DNA of 64,000 nucleotides from G965197555 sp965197555 (GTDB taxonomy: Bacteria; Chloroflexota; Dehalococcoidia; Lucifugimonadales; UBA3495), in NCBI GenBank assembly GCA_965197555.1, contig OZ240213.1, positions 124,001 through 188,000 on the forward strand, written 5' to 3'. Below the pieces are notes generated by a model that was given only the letters and a program-made list of their open reading frames with translations, searched no databases and was not told the origin of the DNA. Below, one piece after another: positions 16,687-25,241 of the stretch (positions within the stretch are counted from its first letter, which is position 1; each line of letters opens with the position of its first letter). The translations under genes and the position numbers were made by a program.

Positions 16687-17493
16687 TTACGAGTCGCGTT
16701 CTCCCTGTTTGGCTTCTTGCCAGAGTTTTCCTTTTTCGGCCAAAGGGAGTTGAGGGAATTCCAGCCCTCGGTTCGCCGCCAGTTCCTCCATTTGAGTGTA
16801 CCGACTCAAAAATCGGCGATTAGCCTGCCTGAGAGCATCTTCCGCCTGAAGGTTCAGCCAGCGTGACAGGTTCACCAAAGTGAAAAACACGTCCCCAAGC
16901 TCCAGGGCTTTCTGTTGCAGGTCCGGAGCCTGACGTAGCTCCTCAACTTCCTCAACAAGCTTGTCCAACACCCCTGAAATGTCCTCCCACTCAAAACCAG
17001 CCCGGCCTACCCGGTCCTGCATTAGCTGGGCGTAGGCCAGGGCAGGCAGGTCCTGGGGAATCCCGTCCGCCGGAGATTTCTTAACCCCACGCTCGCCGCG
17101 TTCGGCTTCTTTCAGAGCTTCCCAGTTACGCTCCACCTCTCCGGCATCAGCAACGCTGGTGTCGCCAAAGACATGAGGGTGGCGGCGGACCAGCTTCTGG
17201 TTGATGCGGCCAATAACCTTATCAAAATTGAACTCGTTGTATTCTTGGGCGATCTGGGCGTGGAATGCTATTTGCACCAGCAGATCGCCCAACTCCTCAC
17301 AAAGCGAATCACCATCGCCGCTGTCGATGGCCTCGAGGACTTCGTAGGCCTCCTCCAATAAATTGCGCTTCAAGGAAGCGTGGGTTTGCTCCTGATCCCA
17401 GGGGCAACCGCCGGGGCCTCGTAGCCGAGCAATTATGTCTACCAGGGATTGGAATCCGCCCTTTTGTTCTTCAGAAGAGCTCTCACCTATCAT
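16687..17493 (-). CDS. mazG: Nucleoside triphosphate pyrophosphohydrolase MazG
   Basis: A 268-residue two-domain MazG that hydrolyses NTPs, including aberrant ones, to NMP and PPi. The first MazG domain holds LRGPGGCPWDQEQTHASLKRNLLEEAYEVLEAI and the EELGDLLVQIAFHAQIA metal motif (ExxE...ExxD). The second domain repeats it as KLVEEVEELRQA and ALELGDVFFTLVNLSRWL. I start it at ATG 17493; the upstream in-frame TTG at 17529 would lie within the promoter. No ribosome site precedes the ATG, and the -10 ends only 6 bases away, so the mRNA appears leaderless. A terminator follows the stop. It diverges from the DUF1461 membrane gene. Confidence 0.93.
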   Translation of the reverse strand: MIGESSSEEQKGGFQSLVDIIARLRGPGGCPWDQEQTHASLKRNLLEEAYEVLEAIDSGDGDSLCEELGDLLVQIAFHAQIAQEYNEFNFDKVIGRINQKLVRRHPHVFGDTSVADAGEVERNWEALKEAERGERGVKKSPADGIPQDLPALAYAQLMQDRVGRAGFEWEDISGVLDKLVEEVEELRQAPDLQQKALELGDVFFTLVNLSRWLNLQAEDALRQANRRFLSRYTQMEELAANRGLEFPQLPLAEKGKLWQEAKQGERDS

Positions 17494-17499
17494 GGCGGC

Positions 17500-17529
17500 A
17501 TTATAGGCAGACCGCCGGTTGCTTAACAA
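17500..17529 (-). promoter_or_regulatory. Promoter for a leaderless mazG transcript
   Basis: On the minus strand TTGTTA (17529-17524) and a perfect TATAAT (17505-17500) are 18 bases apart. The expected start point falls at or next to the mazG ATG (17493), with no room for a ribosome site. Confidence 0.65.
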
Positions 17530-17579
17530 GCAACGCCAATGCTAGGGTGGATGCAGCCGGCTGTTTAAGGATCAGGCTC

Positions 17580-18323
17580 ATGGCACGGGTCTCCAGCATC
17601 CTCTTCATGATAGCGGTGCCGATATTTCTCATCACCGGTAGCATTTCCTGGGCTTTTAACAGCCCCGGCTTGTATCAGGGTGGCTTCCAACGGTACCAGG
17701 TATCACGGGTTACCGGCATCAGCGATACTGCCTTGCTTCGAATTGGTAAGGAATTAAGAGGCTACTTGAACTCTCGGGGTAAACCCCTGGCGGTCCGGGC
17801 CCGGGTATATGGGGAAGACCGGGAGATCTTCAACCCGCGGGAAGTGGGCCACATGCGGGACGTCAAGCGGCTGGTCTGGGTGGTATATGTGGCTGCCGCT
17901 GTATCGGCTGTTTATTTGCTTGGCTTCACCGCAGGGGTCTTAACGCTTGGACGCCACCGGTTTCCAGCCCAGTGGGTCCGGCTGTGCTTATGGGGAGGAG
18001 GTGTAACTCTGGTTGTGATGGTGGTGTTCGGGCTGTTTGCCACCCTCGGCTTCGATTCGTTGTTCCTGAAGTTTCACCAGCTCAGTTTCGCCAACGACCT
18101 GTGGCAACTGGACCCGAGACACGATTATCTTGTGATGCTTTTTCCTCAGCAGTTCTGGTTCGACGCAAGCCTATGGTTCGCTACCCGGACCATCGTTGGC
18201 GCGCTAATATTGATGGCTTCTCCTGCCGCCTACCTTGCCTATCGGCGGTGGGCTGCCAAACGCTCAAGAAATCACCTGCTGGCCGGCTCCGACCGGGGCT
18301 CCGGGGCGCAAGAATCAGAGTAA
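17580..18323 (+). CDS. DUF1461/TIGR01906-family integral membrane protein
   Basis: A 247-residue membrane protein. Hydrophobic segments lie at about residues 5-24 (ILFMIAVPIFLITGSISWAF), 100-125, 135-160 and 205-225. Between the first two is a soluble loop with RAR-YGEDREIFNPREVGHMRDVKRL, and FHQLSFANDLWQLDP follows the third; this is the TIGR01906/DUF1461 signature. The biological role is not known. The frame is open far upstream, but ATG 17580 places a signal-anchor at the N-terminus, with AAGG about 10 bases upstream. It is divergent from mazG and followed by a strong terminator. Confidence 0.8.
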   Translation: MARVSSILFMIAVPIFLITGSISWAFNSPGLYQGGFQRYQVSRVTGISDTALLRIGKELRGYLNSRGKPLAVRARVYGEDREIFNPREVGHMRDVKRLVWVVYVAAAVSAVYLLGFTAGVLTLGRHRFPAQWVRLCLWGGGVTLVVMVVFGLFATLGFDSLFLKFHQLSFANDLWQLDPRHDYLVMLFPQQFWFDASLWFATRTIVGALILMASPAAYLAYRRWAAKRSRNHLLAGSDRGSGAQESE

Positions 18324-18357
18324 TGCTTAGATGCTAGACCAAAAGCCATGAACGCAG

Positions 18358-18393
18358 AAAAAAGATGCCCCGAGACTTCGGGGCATCTTTTTT
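18358..18393. terminator. Bidirectional terminator between DUF1461 and fmdB-like genes
   Basis: A perfect 16-bp stem (18358-18373 with 18378-18393) around a GACT loop, with A6 at one end and T6 at the other. It serves the convergent genes at 17580 and 18422. Confidence 0.92.
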
Positions 18394-18421
18394 GGACCGC
18401 TTTGGGGTTCAGATGTTCAGC

Positions 18422-18652
18422 TTAATGGCCGCAGCCGCAACCGCCCCCGCAACAACCGCCACCACCACCCAGGGGAGGCAAGGCGCTGAAGTCGGCTGCC
18501 CCTTCCTCGCTGCGAGAGGTGGAAGCGAACACAGATATAGCCCGGCGGGCGGGCTGCTCGCAAACGGGACAGTCGGCACCATTGGCGGTCATCGGTTGCA
18601 ATTTTTCGAATTTGTGGCTACAGGTTGAACAGAGATATTCATAGATAGGCAT
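18422..18652 (-). CDS. FmdB-family zinc ribbon protein
   Basis: A 76-residue protein starting MPIYEYLCSTC, the signature of the FmdB/CxxC_CxxC regulatory family. Cys pairs at CSTC and CPVC form one zinc ribbon. The C-terminus is Gly/Cys/His-rich (GGGGGCCGGGCGCGH), which could bind a second metal. Family members are proposed as regulators or metal-handling proteins of amide and C1 metabolism, without firm evidence. I start at ATG 18652, because the upstream ATG at 18661 adds only three residues and breaks the conserved MPIYEY start. It ends at a bidirectional terminator. Confidence 0.85.
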   Translation of the reverse strand: MPIYEYLCSTCSHKFEKLQPMTANGADCPVCEQPARRAISVFASTSRSEEGAADFSALPPLGGGGGCCGGGCGCGH

Positions 18653-18898
18653 GGCCAGCACTTCCCCGTAAGTCTTGGTTATTGAACTATTCGTCCAATT
18701 GAATTTACCCGACCCGAATTAAAGCGTCAAGGGGCGTAGGTGTTTTCCCCGTCGCCCCACGGTAAGTCCGGTGGCGTCAACCGAGCTTGACACCTATATG
18801 ACCAGATGGCAGACTACCCCTTGCTGTCAGCCAGGGGAACTTTAGGCCAAGTAACCTGACAGGTTGCTACTTCTATTGCAGGAACAAATGGAGGACGG

Positions 18899-19105
18899 AT
18901 GCCCGACGTAAAGATTGAAGTTAGGCTCAATGGGCCCAACCGAATCTACGGCCCCATTGAGGTCGTGGACCAAGATGGTAACGCATTCACGATTCCGGAA
19001 GGGCAGTGGGTTTCGCTGTGCCGCTGCGGAATGTCCAGCAACAAGCCCTTCTGCGACGCCACCCATGCCCGGGAGGGCTTCGACGCTCCCACTAAAGCTA
19101 CTTAG
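18899..19105 (+). CDS. CDGSH iron-sulfur domain protein
   Basis: A 68-residue mitoNEET-like protein. CRCGMSSNKPFCDATH (residues 41-56) supplies three Cys and one His for a redox-active 2Fe-2S cluster. The N-terminal half, with GPNRIYGPIEVVDQDGNAF, is the usual beta region preceding the motif. Small CDGSH proteins of this size are common in bacteria and are thought to carry or sense Fe-S clusters. GGAGG precedes the ATG by about 6 bases. A strong terminator follows. It converges with the leucine dehydrogenase gene and has no evident partner. Confidence 0.93.
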   Translation: MPDVKIEVRLNGPNRIYGPIEVVDQDGNAFTIPEGQWVSLCRCGMSSNKPFCDATHAREGFDAPTKAT

Positions 19106-19143
19106 CGCGCCATTACATTCCTGGAGTAACCATGCACAGGCGT

Positions 19144-19173
19144 AGAACGGGCGGGGATAACCCCGCCCGTTCT
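19144..19173. terminator. Hairpin terminator between convergent genes
   Basis: A perfect 13-bp GC-rich stem (19144-19156 with 19161-19173) closes an ATAA loop, between the CDGSH gene and the leucine dehydrogenase gene. A T run is lacking, so it could also be a bidirectional barrier. Confidence 0.75.
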
Positions 19174-19193
19174 GGTACAACCGATGGCGCTAG

Positions 19194-20264
19194 CTAACAG
19201 CTATGGTACATCCTCCGAATAGAACGTACTGACCGTAAACGTTCCTCAGCCAACCGATCAGCCGCTTTGTAGGTGGGTATCTCCTCCCGCTGGGAAATGT
19301 GTATCACTCGCCCCATGATGTCGTAAATTCGCTCGGTGTGTTCCCTGGCACGGTCGGCATTGTAATCCATGCCAAGCTCCGCCCCGATATTGATAATGCC
19401 GCCGGCGTTAATGATGTAATCGGGGGCGTAGAGTATTCCCCGCTGGTGCAGCTCCTCTCCATCGGATTCCGCCGCCAGTTGATTGTTGGCCCCACCGGCC
19501 ACTATCCGGCTTCTGAGCCGGGGAATAGTGTCGTTGTTAAGCACGCCACCAAGGGCGCAGGGAGAGAAAACATCGCATTCGACATCGTAAATTTGGTCGG
19601 CAGCCACCACTTTGATCCCCAAGTCCCGTGCCCGTTGCAATGATTCTTCATACACATCGGTTGCAACTAGATGCGCGTCCTCCTTCAGCAGATGCTGAGC
19701 CATGTGGTAAGCCACTTTACCGAAGCCCTGAATCGCCACTTTCTTCCCCGCCAGCGAGTCGGACCCCCACGCCTCCAGAGCGCAAGCCTTCATTCCCATA
19801 TACACGCCAAGGCCGGTCATCACCGAGGTATCGCCGCTGCCCCCCCTGGTGGTAGGCAGTCCCAAAACATGCTCTGTCTCCTGCCGGATGTACTCCAAAT
19901 CGCGTCCCGTTGTGCCAACATCGGTGGTAGTGACATAGCGGCCGCCCAGTGTTTCTACGAACCGTCCATAGGCCCGCATCAAAGATTCCGACTTTTGCAA
20001 ATGAGAGTCAGCGATGATTACTCCCTTGCCACCACCCAACGGCAGGTCGGCGGCAGCCGATTTGTAGGTCATAGCCTGGGATAGCCGGAGCGCGTCCTTA
20101 ATTGCCTCTTCTTCACTGACATACGGCCAGATCCGGGTGCCTCCGCAAGCCGGACCCAACGTCGTGTCATGCACCGCAATCACCGCTTTGAGGCCAACTT
20201 CCGGATCGGAGCACATAACAAGCTGCTCGTGCCCGTTGGTACCCATATGGTCGAATATGTTCAT
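19194..20264 (-). CDS. Leucine dehydrogenase-type Glu/Leu/Phe/Val dehydrogenase
   Basis: A 356-residue amino-acid dehydrogenase that deaminates branched-chain amino acids with NAD+. The N-terminal domain has GPACGGTRIWPY, MTYKSAAADLPLGGGKGVII with the catalytic Lys, and YVTTTDVGTTGRDLEYI. The Rossmann motif is VAIQGFGKVAYHMA near residue 181. SPCALGGVLN, IVAGGANNQL and YAPDYIINAGGIINI complete the family. Length matches leucine dehydrogenases (about 360). It is single and convergent with the CDGSH gene. AGGGGG lies upstream of ATG 20264. It may feed branched-chain keto acids to CoA pathways. Confidence 0.9.
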   Translation of the reverse strand: MNIFDHMGTNGHEQLVMCSDPEVGLKAVIAVHDTTLGPACGGTRIWPYVSEEEAIKDALRLSQAMTYKSAAADLPLGGGKGVIIADSHLQKSESLMRAYGRFVETLGGRYVTTTDVGTTGRDLEYIRQETEHVLGLPTTRGGSGDTSVMTGLGVYMGMKACALEAWGSDSLAGKKVAIQGFGKVAYHMAQHLLKEDAHLVATDVYEESLQRARDLGIKVVAADQIYDVECDVFSPCALGGVLNNDTIPRLRSRIVAGGANNQLAAESDGEELHQRGILYAPDYIINAGGIINIGAELGMDYNADRAREHTERIYDIMGRVIHISQREEIPTYKAADRLAEERLRSVRSIRRMYHSC

Positions 20265-20524
20265 GCGTGGCCCCCTTGAGCCGGATTCAATAGGGAAACT
20301 CTAACTTTTAGTAATATTTAACGCCTATATGATCCCTTGGGAAGCAAATGGATTGAGAGGATATATCACAAATATTGATGATTACTATTATAACCTGAAC
20401 AAGCCGGAAACGGAACCCATTCGCAAGCCGCCGTTATCCGTAAATGCATGATCCTGGGATATCTTCAGTAGGGCAAGCCGAGTCTCTGCAAACCACCGGA
20501 GGCAATCCTGGTTTACCTGTCGTA

Positions 20525-21954
20525 GTTCAGTAAAGGTGTCACCCCTAATGGTTCAATGACTTAGTCACTATGGGGGTCCGCCAAGGGTGTTGGGGGCCTG
20601 GTCTGTGGACTGGGGGCTTGGGGTTGCTTGCTTGGTTAGGAACAGGATTAGGCCGCTCCCGCTGCTGGGGCGGTCCTTGGAGCGCCCGGTCTTCCGAACC
20701 AGCAATACCTTCCCCGGCTATGCTTGGTCGCCAGGGATTGTCCCGGCTGCGGAGCACCACCGGCAGAGGCGGCGCTTCTTGAGTGGCAACGACCTTCCCC
20801 TGATAGACCACCGAGAAGCTGCCGTCCAACAGCTCCCGCACCTCTACCCGAGCCCGGGCGTAGCTAAGGCGCTCCGGTCCCGGCAGCAACTGCAGCGTAT
20901 GCTCTTCCAGCTTCACTGTGTTGTCGTTGGCCACGGTTCGTTGGTACTTGAAGCAGAGCATCCCGGCCAGTCCGCCGCTGCCCGCCGCTGCCCGGTAGGC
21001 GCTGCCGGGCTGGGCCGGGGGTACAGCAAAGCACCGGTTGAACCGGGGCAGATATTCCCATAGCCCCCGGTTGGCCTCCTCTAGGGTGTTGGCCTTCTTG
21101 AGCCTCAGTTCGCTGACGAGACGGTCCTGCAAGGTGCCGAACAACCTTTCCACCCGGCCCTTGGCTTGAGGCGACAGGGCCACGATGGACTCGATCCCCA
21201 GTTCCTTTAGCGCCCGGCCGAACTGGGTTGGTTGGCGCTCCCCGGCCAATTGCTCCGCCACCGTCTCCCGCTGCTTCGGGTTCACCTGGAAGATGCTGTG
21301 ACGGTCGGAGTAGATGGCTAGGGGTAGGCCCTTGCGGCCGGCGATCTCCCTCAATAGCAGAAAGTAGCCATGGGCGTCCTCCTGCTCCCGGAACAACGCA
21401 TAGGGAATGGTGCCGGTGGCATCATCTACCGCTGCCAAAAGGGTCAGGTAGGCCCCCCGGCCCTCCAGCCAATCGTGGCGGCTGCCGTCAACTTGCAGCA
21501 GCATCCCCTCCTGGGAGTAGCGTTCCCTACGCTGGCGGTGTTGGGGTCTGCGACGCCTTCTGGGGTTGGGCACCCCGGCCTCTTGAAGGAGGCGCCGCAC
21601 AGTAGAGCGGCTCAATCGCAGCCCCTCCCTTTCCTCCAGTGCATCCCGCAAATGGTGGTGATTCAACCCAGCGTATGGCCCTCGGGCCAACTCGACCACC
21701 CGGTTCCTGGTCTCCTCCCCGATGCGGTGGACCGGCTTCCGTCCTCGGTTGCCGTGGGCCAGGGCAGCCACACCCTCCTTCCTGTAGGCCGCCAACAGCC
21801 GACGCTCCTGCCGCAAGGACAGTCCCATCAGCCCGGCAGCCTCCTCCCCTGTGAATAGTCCCCGTTCCACCCGGTTAAGCACCATTGCCCTTTGTTGCTC
21901 CTTGTCCTTTAACGTTACCGCCACCCTTTCCATAGGGTGACATTTTCACCGAAC
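20525..21954 (-). mobile_element. ISNCY-type insertion sequence
   Basis: The ends read GTTCAGTAAAGGTGTCACCCC (from 20525 inward) and GTTCGGTGAAAATGTCACCC (from 21954 inward), an imperfect terminal inverted repeat of about 24 bases. The transposase start and stop codons both lie within the repeats, so the element is about 1.43 kb and compact. I see no clear target duplication, so the outermost bases are approximate. Confidence 0.6.
20545..21933 (-). CDS. ISNCY-family DDE transposase
   Basis: A 462-residue transposase. The N-terminus has a helix-turn-helix (GLFTGEEAAGLMGLSLRQERRLLAAYRKEGVAALAHG) and a second HTH near 90-120. The DDE catalytic core shows Asp149 (LQVDGSRHDW), Asp210 (IYSDRHSIF) and Glu262 (AKGRVERLFGTLQ). 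A C-terminal beta domain and a Pro-rich tail (PNPVPNQASNPKPP) follow. It appears intact, and start and stop fall inside the terminal repeats. It resembles the rve-type ISNCY transposases common in uncultured bacteria. The insertion sits between leucine dehydrogenase and cyclophilin genes. Confidence 0.88.
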   Translation of the reverse strand: MERVAVTLKDKEQQRAMVLNRVERGLFTGEEAAGLMGLSLRQERRLLAAYRKEGVAALAHGNRGRKPVHRIGEETRNRVVELARGPYAGLNHHHLRDALEEREGLRLSRSTVRRLLQEAGVPNPRRRRRPQHRQRRERYSQEGMLLQVDGSRHDWLEGRGAYLTLLAAVDDATGTIPYALFREQEDAHGYFLLLREIAGRKGLPLAIYSDRHSIFQVNPKQRETVAEQLAGERQPTQFGRALKELGIESIVALSPQAKGRVERLFGTLQDRLVSELRLKKANTLEEANRGLWEYLPRFNRCFAVPPAQPGSAYRAAAGSGGLAGMLCFKYQRTVANDNTVKLEEHTLQLLPGPERLSYARARVEVRELLDGSFSVVYQGKVVATQEAPPLPVVLRSRDNPWRPSIAGEGIAGSEDRALQGPPQQRERPNPVPNQASNPKPPVHRPGPQHPWRTPIVTKSLNH

Positions 21955-21988
21955 TCTTAGCCCATGTCATAATCACTGGTCTAACACA

Positions 21989-22018
21989 TTTACCTTGTTC
22001 CGGTGCCTCCTATATAAT
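21989..22018 (+). promoter_or_regulatory. Promoter for the cyclophilin gene
   Basis: TTTACC (21989-21994) and a perfect TATAAT (22013-22018) are 18 bases apart, just outside the end of the ISNCY element. Initiation would be near 22025, about 34 bases before ATG 22059. Confidence 0.5.
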
Positions 22019-22058
22019 AGCCGCTTCCATCCACGTCATCTGAAATACGGAGGAGTTG

Positions 22059-22580
22059 ATGGCCACGGAATATCCGAAGGCTCCAGACATGTTAATCGAC
22101 CAGACCCAGTCCTATAGTGCATCGATCCACACCAATAAGGGTGTCATGACTTTGGAGCTATTCGCTTCAGAGGTCCCAGTCACGGTCAATAATTTCGTGT
22201 TTTTAGCCCGGGATGGCTTTTATGACAACGGCCAATTTCACCGGGTAATAAAGGACTTCATGATCCAGGGAGGTTGTCCCCGTGGTGACGGCACAGGGGG
22301 ACCAGGATACCGGTTCAATGACGAGCCGGTCAGCCGATCCTATACCAAAGGCACGCTGGCAATGGCAAATGCGGGTCCCAACACCAATGGCTGCCAATTC
22401 TTCATAGTCCACGGTGCAAACGTCGGCTTGCCGCCCAATTACACCATCTTTGGCAACTTGACTGAAGGCTCTGAAGTACTTGACGCCCTTGCTGATACAC
22501 CGGTTAGTGCCGGCGGCGGTGAGCGCTCCAAACCGTCCGAACGCCTGGAAATCCAGAACATCGAGATCACCGAGGGTTAG
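22059..22580 (+). CDS. Cyclophilin-type peptidyl-prolyl cis-trans isomerase
   Basis: A 173-residue cytoplasmic cyclophilin that catalyses proline isomerisation during folding. The sequence shows IHTNKGVMTLELF, FYDNGQFHRVIKDFMIQGGCPRGDGTGGPGYRF (with the catalytic Arg), LAMANAGPNTNGCQFFI and NYTIFGNLTEGSEVLDAL. All active-site blocks are present and no signal peptide is seen. ATG 22059 has GGAGG at 22049-22053. A short-spaced convergent MFS gene follows. Expression probably comes from the promoter adjacent to the insertion sequence. Confidence 0.95.
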   Translation: MATEYPKAPDMLIDQTQSYSASIHTNKGVMTLELFASEVPVTVNNFVFLARDGFYDNGQFHRVIKDFMIQGGCPRGDGTGGPGYRFNDEPVSRSYTKGTLAMANAGPNTNGCQFFIVHGANVGLPPNYTIFGNLTEGSEVLDALADTPVSAGGGERSKPSERLEIQNIEITEG

Positions 22581-22607
22581 TCAATCGCCCTCGCGTCAGC
22601 GGGACAA

Positions 22608-23921
22608 CTAAGCTGCACTCGGACGCTGAGCCGGTCTCCTGGCTGCCAAAAAGAGAAGCGCCCCTAGGAAGTTCAACCCAGCCAGAACCAGAAACGCAGT
22701 ATTGTAGGTCTCCTGGGCATCTCTGAGATACCCGGCGAAGGGTGCCGCACCCAACAACAATACATTCATCGGGACTGTGGATAGCCCCAGAATCTTACCA
22801 AAGGACGCCCGGCCGAAATACTCCCCGCGGATCGCGACGGTCAATGGGTTTCGGCCGCCGAAGCCCATACCGAAAATCGCCGCAAACAAGTACAGGGACG
22901 TGAGGCTGGAAGAATAAACCAGGACCAGGACGGCGCTGGCCTGTACCGAAGTAAATGCGAACAACGCCACGTTCTTGGGCACCCGGTCCCCTACAAATCC
23001 GCCGACGATTTGAAATACCATGGAGACGGCAGTGTAAATAGCCACCACCCAGCCCACCGACTGTATACTGAACCCTTTGTCCTGCATGAATAAGCCCAAG
23101 TGAGCCATGATGGCCAGGATTACCATAGAAGTGAATCCGTGACCAAAGGAGATAAACCAGAAGGCAGGGGTCTTTAAAGCTTGAACCGCTGTGAGATCGG
23201 CCTCAGGAACGACCCGCGTCCGCGGTTGGGTTGAGCCCAGGGGAGAGGGGTCTTGCTGGGTTCTTGCCGGAGGGTCCCCATCTGGAAGCAAGTTGTAGTC
23301 CTGAGGACGATCCCGTATCAATCTGGTGACCGGAAAAGCCATGGCAAGGATGAAAACCCCCAGGATGGTAGCGGTGAGCTGCCAACCCAACCGGTCATGG
23401 TCTGGGTTCACAGCCCAGGCAATCGCCGGAACTAGAAACAATCCTCCAAACCGGCTGCCAACATTGGACCAGCCAATTGCGCGGGCCCTTTGCCGGGAGA
23501 ACCAGTTGTTAAGCATGGTCATCAAAGGAAGCCAGCTACCCAACCCCTGCCCTAGGGCCAGCACCACGTAAGCCAGGTAAAACATCCACAGGTTCTGGAC
23601 TTGGGACAATAGCAGGTAACCCAGGCCCAGGATCAGCAGTCCCGTCAACACCATGCGCCGGGTCCCCACCCGGTCGGTCAAATAGCCTTCGACGGGGCCC
23701 ATGATGCCGCCCTCGATGCGGGTCAAGGCCAAGGCTAGACCAAGCTGACCGTGGCTCCAGCCGAACTCGCTACGCAGCGCCACCGACCAGGCGGGCATCG
23801 CATGAAAAAGCGGCACAGTGGCCATGACCATCACAAAGCCGCTGACGCCCACCAGCCACCACCCGTAGAACACCCCTCGTAGCCTGGCGGGAACGTACCC
23901 TATTTGAGTTGCGATACCCAA
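22608..23921 (-). CDS. MFS transporter
   Basis: A 437-residue major facilitator with about twelve hydrophobic segments. The first loop motif is seen as GYLTDRVGTRRMVLTGLLILGLG (about residues 77-99) and its relative as GGFVGDRVPKNVALFAF in the second half. A long cytoplasmic central loop (PDGDPPARTQQDPSPLGSTQPRTR) separates the halves. It resembles monocarboxylate/oxalate-formate antiporter-like MFS proteins. Substrate is unknown. The start appears to be TTG 23921; an alternative internal ATG would delete the first helix. It is convergent with the cyclophilin gene. Confidence 0.85.
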   Translation of the reverse strand: MGIATQIGYVPARLRGVFYGWWLVGVSGFVMVMATVPLFHAMPAWSVALRSEFGWSHGQLGLALALTRIEGGIMGPVEGYLTDRVGTRRMVLTGLLILGLGYLLLSQVQNLWMFYLAYVVLALGQGLGSWLPLMTMLNNWFSRQRARAIGWSNVGSRFGGLFLVPAIAWAVNPDHDRLGWQLTATILGVFILAMAFPVTRLIRDRPQDYNLLPDGDPPARTQQDPSPLGSTQPRTRVVPEADLTAVQALKTPAFWFISFGHGFTSMVILAIMAHLGLFMQDKGFSIQSVGWVVAIYTAVSMVFQIVGGFVGDRVPKNVALFAFTSVQASAVLVLVYSSSLTSLYLFAAIFGMGFGGRNPLTVAIRGEYFGRASFGKILGLSTVPMNVLLLGAAPFAGYLRDAQETYNTAFLVLAGLNFLGALLFLAARRPAQRPSAA

Positions 23922-24149
23922 TTAAGCCGACCTTCGATTAACCTATCTCAAGTAATCTAACCCAAGTAATCTACCCAAAGCCGCGCAGCTATAGCCGGAT
24001 ATTATCATCAAACAGTATAACGAAGCTAAGATAATATCATAGGACCGCGGGTTAATCCGAAGGACATGGAGCCATGAAGGGCCTGGATAGACCCGCCGGT
24101 TAACTGAGTTAGGTGAGCTGTGACCGTATTGGTGACAGAGGAACAGGGA

Positions 24150-24983
24150 TCATACCCGTGTGTCCAGCCAAAGCCGGTACACTACGTTCTTCGGCAAGCC
24201 CTGGGATTCCGCTACCAGAGCCACCGCGTCCTTGGCCTTCGCACCCGCCTGGCGCATAGCGTCCAATTGTATCCTGGCGGCCGATAAGTCCGAGTCCAAA
24301 CTCCCTTGCTCGGCCTCAATTGCCTCTACGCCTCGCACTACCAGCACGAACTCGCCTAGCGGAGAAGAAAAATGTTCCATAGCTTGGGAGATAGTGCCTC
24401 GGAAAACTTCCTCGTGAAGCTTGGTTAATTCCCGGCACACCGATAACTCCCTGTCACCAAGCTCTTTGAGCATGTCTGCGAGGGTGTCCAGCACTCGGTG
24501 GGGCGCCTCAAAGATCACTAATGGCAAGGACAGGCCGGTGGAATCGTGAAGCACCTCCCGCCTTTGCTTGCGCCTCCTAGGCAGAAATCCCAGGAAAAGG
24601 AATGACCCGGCGTCGACCCCGGATACCGCCAGAGCCGCAGTTACTGCTGATGCACCAGGCACTACCTCCACGGGGAATCCCGCTGCGGCGGCCCTTGCCA
24701 CTAGAGCAGCACCCGGGTCACTAACCGTCGGCATACCCGCGTCGGTCACTAGGGCGACGTCCCCATTCTGCAGCGCATTTAGAAGCTTTGTCATGCGGGC
24801 TTGCCAGTTGTGCTGATGATAGCTGGTCAGAGTCGCCTTTAAGCCAAGGTGATTGAGCAGCCGCCGGGTGACACGGGTGTCTTCAGAGGCGATCAGATCC
24901 ACCTCACCCAGGACCCGTGCGGCCCTCCGGGTAATGTCCTCTAGATTTCCGATGGGCGTGCCCACTACGTACAAAGTGCCCAT
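24150..24983 (-). CDS. rsmI: 16S rRNA (cytidine1402-2'-O)-methyltransferase
   Basis: A 277-residue tetrapyrrole-methylase-fold enzyme that 2'-O-methylates C1402 of 16S rRNA in the decoding centre. MGTLYVVGTPIGNLEDITRRA, LIASEDTRVTRRLLNHLG, LVTDAGMPTVSDPGAALV and VVPGASAVTAALAVSG are unmistakable RsmI blocks. FLGFLPRRRKQRREVL and FEAPHRVLDTLADM follow. Length is standard. It is isolated, with an intergenic gap on both sides. No obvious ribosome site precedes the ATG. Confidence 0.96.
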   Translation of the reverse strand: MGTLYVVGTPIGNLEDITRRAARVLGEVDLIASEDTRVTRRLLNHLGLKATLTSYHQHNWQARMTKLLNALQNGDVALVTDAGMPTVSDPGAALVARAAAAGFPVEVVPGASAVTAALAVSGVDAGSFLFLGFLPRRRKQRREVLHDSTGLSLPLVIFEAPHRVLDTLADMLKELGDRELSVCRELTKLHEEVFRGTISQAMEHFSSPLGEFVLVVRGVEAIEAEQGSLDSDLSAARIQLDAMRQAGAKAKDAVALVAESQGLPKNVVYRLWLDTRV

Positions 24984-25241
24984 ATTTAGCTCAAATGCTG
25001 GCGTTCAACTTGGTGTCAAATACTCCTGACGGTCTATAGTCATACACTATTGTAGCGCAGGAATTTCCCCAAGTTGCTTGGTCGTGGAAGACGGCGCGCC
25101 AGTGTCACCTTTGGCCCAGGCCCGCTTCTCCCCTTGCCGCATCATCGGTCTGGCGGTTAAGCTCTAACCGTTTGTTGGTATGCAGAATCAAGCAGTCGCA
25201 AACAGATAAGACGCCTGAGCGCTGGCGTTCGGGGAGGGACG

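Noticed and set aside
17265..17579. Upstream extension of the DUF1461 frame to 17265
   Set aside because: It overlaps mazG antisense; the membrane signal-anchor begins at ATG 17580.
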